NCBI GenBank assembly: GCA_910586725.1
Contig: CAJUJL010000066.1
Span: 1-9,817, forward strand
DNA from: an uncultured Lachnospiraceae bacterium
GTDB taxonomy: Bacteria; Bacillota; Clostridia; Lachnospirales; Lachnospiraceae
DNA: 9,817 nucleotides
Direction: 5' to 3'
A program made the position numbers and the translations under genes. This document shows, in pieces, positions 7,130-9,817 of this stretch (its first letter is position 1; each line of letters opens with the position of its first letter). Under the pieces are notes generated by a model. That model ran no database searches. It worked only from the letters and a program-made list of their open reading frames with translations, and was not told the origin of the DNA.

Positions 7130-7195
7130 ATCATAAGGCATAAATCTTTCCAGATTCTTTCCGGACAAATGAAAATCTAACGGTTTTGTAAGATT
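7130..7195 (-). promoter_or_regulatory. Candidate regulated promoter of the ABC transporter genes, with an inverted repeat
   Basis: The 106 bases between the kinase stop and the ATPase start hold an inverted repeat AATCTAAC (7174-7181) and GTAAGATT (7188-7195), 7 of 8 bases matching with a 6-bp gap. A TATGAT box (minus strand, 7130-7135) lies downstream with no good -35. If the box is a -10, the repeat sits about 51-72 bases upstream of the start, a position suited to activation by the OmpR-type regulator encoded upstream. This is inferred from position and symmetry only. Confidence 0.4.
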
Positions 7196-8098
7196 TCATC
7201 TGCCGGATGATTCCGTTTTTACAAGATATACGAAAAAAGAACTTCCTTTTCCTGGTTTCGACTTTACTCTGATATATCCGCCTTCTTTTGCAACAATTTC
7301 TCTGGCCAGAAACAGTCCGATTCCAACGCCCTCCTGATCGCTGACTGCATGCGAACGGTAAAATCTCCCGAAGATTTTTGCCGTTTCCTCCTCCGGTATG
7401 CCAATTCCGGTATCCTGTATGGCGATTCTGATAAACATTTCCGTATCGAAAAGATCTATGGCGATTTTACCTCCCTGCGGCGTATATTTCACAGCATTGT
7501 CCACAATATTACAGACTGCCTCTGCCGTCCATTTCCGATCGAAACAAGCGTACAAATCTTTCGGCTCAAAATAAAGCGCTATCTTTTTTTCTTTTGCTCC
7601 CGACTCAATCTGGGCAATTACTTCTTCCATCAAATGAGAAACATTATTTTTGACGGGACGAAGCGCAAGCGCTCCCGTTTCCAATCGGGAAATTTTTACC
7701 AGAGATCCAATCAGAAAATTTAGTTTTTCAGCCTGACGCTTCAACTGCTCAGTACATTCCCTGCTGTCTCCCCGCAATTCCTTTTCTGACAGCAATTGGG
7801 AATAAAGCAGAATATTCGCAACAGGCGTCTTTGTCTGATGAGAAATATCTGCAATCAGTTCTTTTATTTTTTCCTTTTCCCGGTTTAAATTCTGTGCAGA
7901 TACTTTTGATGAGGCAAGATAATGCGCCAGCTTCCCCTCCACAGAGGAGCGCATGCTTTCGTCGTACACTTCCTCCCGAAAGCTTCCCGCAATCGCTTCT
8001 TCAAGCATGCGATTCATCTGTTCCATCATTTTCCGCATCTGGTATCTGACGCCGCATACCCAAACGGCTGCCGCCGCGCATACAAAAACAGCCGTCAT
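7196..8098 (-). CDS. Small single-membrane-segment sensor histidine kinase (5' end frameshifted)
   Basis: The intact reading frame gives 300 residues. It has a hydrophobic segment (about 1-18), a short linker, the HisKA motif DISHQTKTP with His87, N-box CNIVDNAVKYTP (196-207), the G1 box DTGIGIP (229-235) and the G2 box GVGIGLFLA (257-265). The family normally begins some ten residues earlier. An ATG at 8126 overlaps the stop of the response regulator (ATGA), but this frame runs through eight T (8108-8101) and is then one base out; with seven T it would read MTHRELFFC and join this frame, giving 309 residues. The ATG at 8098 has no ribosome site. With almost no extracytoplasmic part, such kinases probably sense through the neighbouring transporter. 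As it stands the gene may be off, poorly translated or mis-sequenced. Confidence 0.85.
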   Translation of the reverse strand: MTAVFVCAAAAVWVCGVRYQMRKMMEQMNRMLEEAIAGSFREEVYDESMRSSVEGKLAHYLASSKVSAQNLNREKEKIKELIADISHQTKTPVANILLYSQLLSEKELRGDSRECTEQLKRQAEKLNFLIGSLVKISRLETGALALRPVKNNVSHLMEEVIAQIESGAKEKKIALYFEPKDLYACFDRKWTAEAVCNIVDNAVKYTPQGGKIAIDLFDTEMFIRIAIQDTGIGIPEEETAKIFGRFYRSHAVSDQEGVGIGLFLAREIVAKEGGYIRVKSKPGKGSSFFVYLVKTESSGR

Positions 8099-8100
8099 GC

Positions 8101-8108
8101 AAAAAAAA
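8101..8108 (-). other. Eight-base homopolymer causing a frameshift at the start of the kinase gene
   Basis: The coding strand has CTG followed by eight T, codons 7-9 of the kinase counted from the ATG at 8126. In this state the frame moves to a short dead-end reading. Loss of one T restores continuity with the rest of the kinase. It may be a sequencing error, a recent mutation, a phase-variation tract or a site of transcriptional slippage. Confidence 0.75.
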
Positions 8109-8122
8109 CAGTTCTCTGTGCG

Positions 8123-8806
8123 TCATTTGGTTACACCTGCCCAAACGTAGCCGATGCCGTAGACCGTTTTTATATACTGCGGTTTTGCCGGATTGTCCTC
8201 CAGCTTATCCCGCAGCCGCTTCACCGTGACAGAAAGCGCATTTTCATCTACATAATCGGCTCCGTCCGTCCAAATTCTGTCGATCAGCCGGCTTCTTTCC
8301 ATAGTAATTTGGGGATGGTTTACCAGCAGTTTGAGCAATTTCTGCTCTGTTTTGCTTAGCTCGATTTCCAGGCTTCCTTTATAAAATTTCATATTTGAAA
8401 AATCAAAGGAAAAATTATCCAGCCGCATCTGCGTTTCTGTCTGTTCGCTTTTCGTCCGAAGCCTGGCGTTTACCCTTGCCCGCAGCACCGCCAGACTGAA
8501 CGGTTTTGTCACATAATCGTCTGCCCCCGACTCCAATCCCACCACAATATCTGTCTCCATATCATTTGCCGTCAGCAAAATCACAGGCATCCGGGATTTC
8601 TTTTTCACTTCTTTTAAGAGATCCATTCCGTTTCCATCCGGCAAATTGACATCTAAAATCATAAGATCGCATACATTCTGCCCAAGCTTCTCTTTTGCTT
8701 CTTTCATAGTCTCGCATGACACAAAAGATAATTCACTTGATTTTAGAGCCATGCAGATACCATTGTTCAGCGCTTTATCATCCTCAACAATTATAATTTT
8801 CTTCAT
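8123..8806 (-). CDS. OmpR-family response regulator
   Basis: A 227-residue regulator of standard length. The receiver domain (1-115) has acidic residues Glu8, Asp9 and Asp10, phosphoacceptor Asp52 in LMILDVNLPDGNG, Thr79 and Lys101 in YVTKPFSLAVL. The winged-helix effector domain (about 128-224) shows LSKTEQKLLKLL, the recognition region ENALSVTVKRLRDKLE and the C-terminal KTVYGIGYVW hairpin. The start has AGGAAAGG about 9 bases upstream. Its stop codon overlaps the original kinase ATG (ATGA), so the pair was built for coupled translation. It most likely controls the ABC transporter genes downstream; the inverted repeat at 7174-7195 is a candidate target. Confidence 0.94.
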   Translation of the reverse strand: MKKIIIVEDDKALNNGICMALKSSELSFVSCETMKEAKEKLGQNVCDLMILDVNLPDGNGMDLLKEVKKKSRMPVILLTANDMETDIVVGLESGADDYVTKPFSLAVLRARVNARLRTKSEQTETQMRLDNFSFDFSNMKFYKGSLEIELSKTEQKLLKLLVNHPQITMERSRLIDRIWTDGADYVDENALSVTVKRLRDKLEDNPAKPQYIKTVYGIGYVWAGVTK

Positions 8807-8840
8807 TTTATACTGCCTTTCCTGTTGCTTTCCGCTATTT

Positions 8841-8869
8841 ATTGTATCAGGATGGCTTTGTTTTCACAA
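8841..8869 (-). promoter_or_regulatory. Sigma-A promoter of the OmpR regulator-kinase genes
   Basis: TTGTGA (8864-8869) and TACAAT (8841-8846), read on the minus strand, are spaced by exactly 17 bp. The start would be about 30 bases before the response-regulator ATG. A small palindrome, AAGCG-ttg-CGCTT (8868-8880), overlaps the -35 edge and the MerR stop codon; it is not followed by a T-run, so MerR transcripts may also read into this operon. Confidence 0.6.
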
Positions 8870-8879
8870 GCGTTGCGCT

Positions 8880-9665
8880 TTAAGGATTTCCTTTCAGTTT
8901 ACCCGAATCTCCAACTCGCATTCTCCTTTTACTGCAATACACAACAATCGCCTGTCTGACAAAATCAGCAGTTCCATGACCACCCACTTTATCAATATTG
9001 TTCCTGAATCGTTCATCACATACATACATTTCACCCAATCCACTAAGAATTTCATCGGTGCATTCATAGTAGTGATCGGTTATAAATTTCTGTAATGAAG
9101 CGATTTTGTTTTGTACTTCGTCAGTATTCGGAGTTAAATGTTTTAGTTCTCCTAATCCGGAAAACATTGTCAGCAGTTCGTTTGCAATCCTGCTATAAGT
9201 ATCTCCATTTCGAGCAATATCCTTTTCTTTGCACTCTTGATACGCTTTGGTATTGCCCCACTTTGCTTTTACTTCCTCCTCATACTTTTCAATTTCACTT
9301 CTGTCGAAAACATCAAAATTCATTACTTTCACTCCTTTTTTTTGAATTTCACGGGCAAAGGCAATAAGTTCCCCAATGTGTTTATATTGTAATTCTAACA
9401 GTTCAATTTGATGAGCGATTACTTCTGACTGGTCAAAATCAGGACTGTTAAGAATCGCTTTGATTTCTTTTAAGGGAAACTCTAATTCACGAAACAACAA
9501 AATATTTTGCAAACTGCTAAGCGCTGTATCGTCATACATTCGATAGCCCGCTTCCGTTACTTTTGTAGGTTTCAAAAGCCCAATTTCATCATAATAGTGA
9601 AGTGTGCGGGCAGTGATGCCCGTCAATTTAGCAACCTCATGGACACACATAAGTTTTTTAGTCAT
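8880..9665 (-). CDS. MerR-family activator with a TipAS ligand-binding domain (TipA-like)
   Basis: A 261-residue protein. The winged helix-turn-helix (1-75) has VHEVAKLTGITARTLHYYDEIGLL and the G-YRMYDD wing. A dimer coiled coil spans about 82-112. The TipAS domain (about 116-245) begins NFDVFDRSEIEKYEEEVKAKWG and ends DKVGGHGTADFVRQAIVVYC. TipA-type proteins bind thiopeptides or other hydrophobic drugs through TipAS and activate multidrug-resistance or self-promoters by untwisting an overlong spacer. The ATG has GGAGG 9 bases upstream. Residues 246-261 are basic and extend beyond where I expect the family to end. An internal start at Met115 could make a DNA-binding-free short form. Its own promoter has the MerR-type 19-bp spacer, so autoregulation is likely. 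Confidence 0.93.
   Translation of the reverse strand: MTKKLMCVHEVAKLTGITARTLHYYDEIGLLKPTKVTEAGYRMYDDTALSSLQNILLFRELEFPLKEIKAILNSPDFDQSEVIAHQIELLELQYKHIGELIAFAREIQKKGVKVMNFDVFDRSEIEKYEEEVKAKWGNTKAYQECKEKDIARNGDTYSRIANELLTMFSGLGELKHLTPNTDEVQNKIASLQKFITDHYYECTDEILSGLGEMYVCDERFRNNIDKVGGHGTADFVRQAIVVYCSKRRMRVGDSGKLKGNP
9321..9337 (-). promoter_or_regulatory. Internal ribosome site and start codon for a TipAS-like short form
   Basis: Within the MerR gene, AAGGAG (minus strand, 9337-9332) stands 8 bases before an in-frame ATG (9323-9321). Translation from here gives 147 residues, the complete ligand-binding domain without the DNA-binding part. In Streptomyces lividans, tipA makes TipAL and the shorter TipAS from one gene by such an internal start. 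Confidence 0.55.
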
Positions 9666-9694
9666 TTCAAAAATCCTCCGCTCTGATTTTTATA

Positions 9695-9725
9695 ATGATA
9701 AACTATTACGTTACGTCAAAGTCAA
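9695..9725 (-). promoter_or_regulatory. MerR-type autoregulated promoter with 19-bp spacer and dyad operator
   Basis: On the minus strand, TTGACT (9720-9725) and TATCAT (9695-9700) are separated by 19 bp, the overlong spacer typical of MerR-controlled promoters. The spacer holds an inverted repeat centred on 9712: ACTATTACGT (9702-9711) and ACGTCAAAGT (9713-9722), 8 of 10 bases matching. It lies about 30 bases upstream of the MerR gene, so the protein very likely regulates itself here. Confidence 0.75.
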
Positions 9726-9817
9726 GTGTTTTCCCGAAAAAAAATAACGACAGAGCATTTTACCCTTATCGCCCACCCTTGAAATTGAAATGTATATGAT
9801 CTGGAAAAAATACCAGG

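Noticed and set aside
7090..7134. A longer N-terminus for the ABC ATPase starting at 7134
   Set aside because: The ATG at 7089 has AGGAGG at ideal spacing and gives the usual family N-terminus; the 7134 ATG has no ribosome site.
9726..9817. A partial gene at the right edge
   Set aside because: Short frames are open to the edge on both strands, but none has a ribosome site or recognisable sequence.

Overview
The window looks like accessory DNA from a low-to-mid-GC Gram-positive anaerobe, most likely a clostridial or Lachnospiraceae-type gut Firmicute. This rests on the gene families (TipA-type MerR, DUF4180, an AgrC/AgrA-type pair, a FtsX-type ABC transporter with its own kinase and regulator), the strong AGGAGG ribosome sites and one TTG start. 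The species cannot be named from this sequence. I saw no rRNA, tRNA, riboswitch or CRISPR array.

Left end (1-300): the first 16 codons of a gene running leftward off the window resemble the N-terminus of AbiEi-type antitoxins. Its -10 box lies inside a perfect 15-bp inverted repeat that looks like an autoregulatory operator. Next to it is a short remnant of an IS3-family transposase, then an intrinsic terminator. A rightward pair follows (327-1405): a TetR regulator with its own promoter and candidate operator, and a DUF4180 protein. The 109 bases from 1406 to 1514, between convergent genes, hold no convincing terminator.

Minus-strand block (9725 down to 1515): seven genes in one direction. 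In order of transcription they are a TipA-like MerR activator under a promoter with a 19-bp spacer; an OmpR-family response regulator overlapping a small histidine kinase; an ABC ATPase overlapping a large two-module FtsX permease; then a LytTR response regulator and a GHKL (AgrC-like) histidine kinase. The likely logic is a sensor module (OmpR regulator plus kinase) that controls an ABC exporter or peptide-sensing transporter, bordered by a second peptide-type two-component system and a drug-responsive MerR protein. The substrates are unknown.

Most notable: (1) the small kinase is broken near its start by an 8-base homopolymer, and one base less would restore an ATGA-overlapping start; (2) the MerR gene has a strong internal ribosome site and ATG exactly at the start of its ligand-binding domain, as in Streptomyces TipAS; (3) two direct repeats spaced 21 bp, typical of LytTR binding, lie upstream of the LytTR regulator's own promoter; (4) the AgrCA-like pair has no AgrB or AgrD nearby. 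The last ~90 bases (9726-9817) show nothing I can assign.
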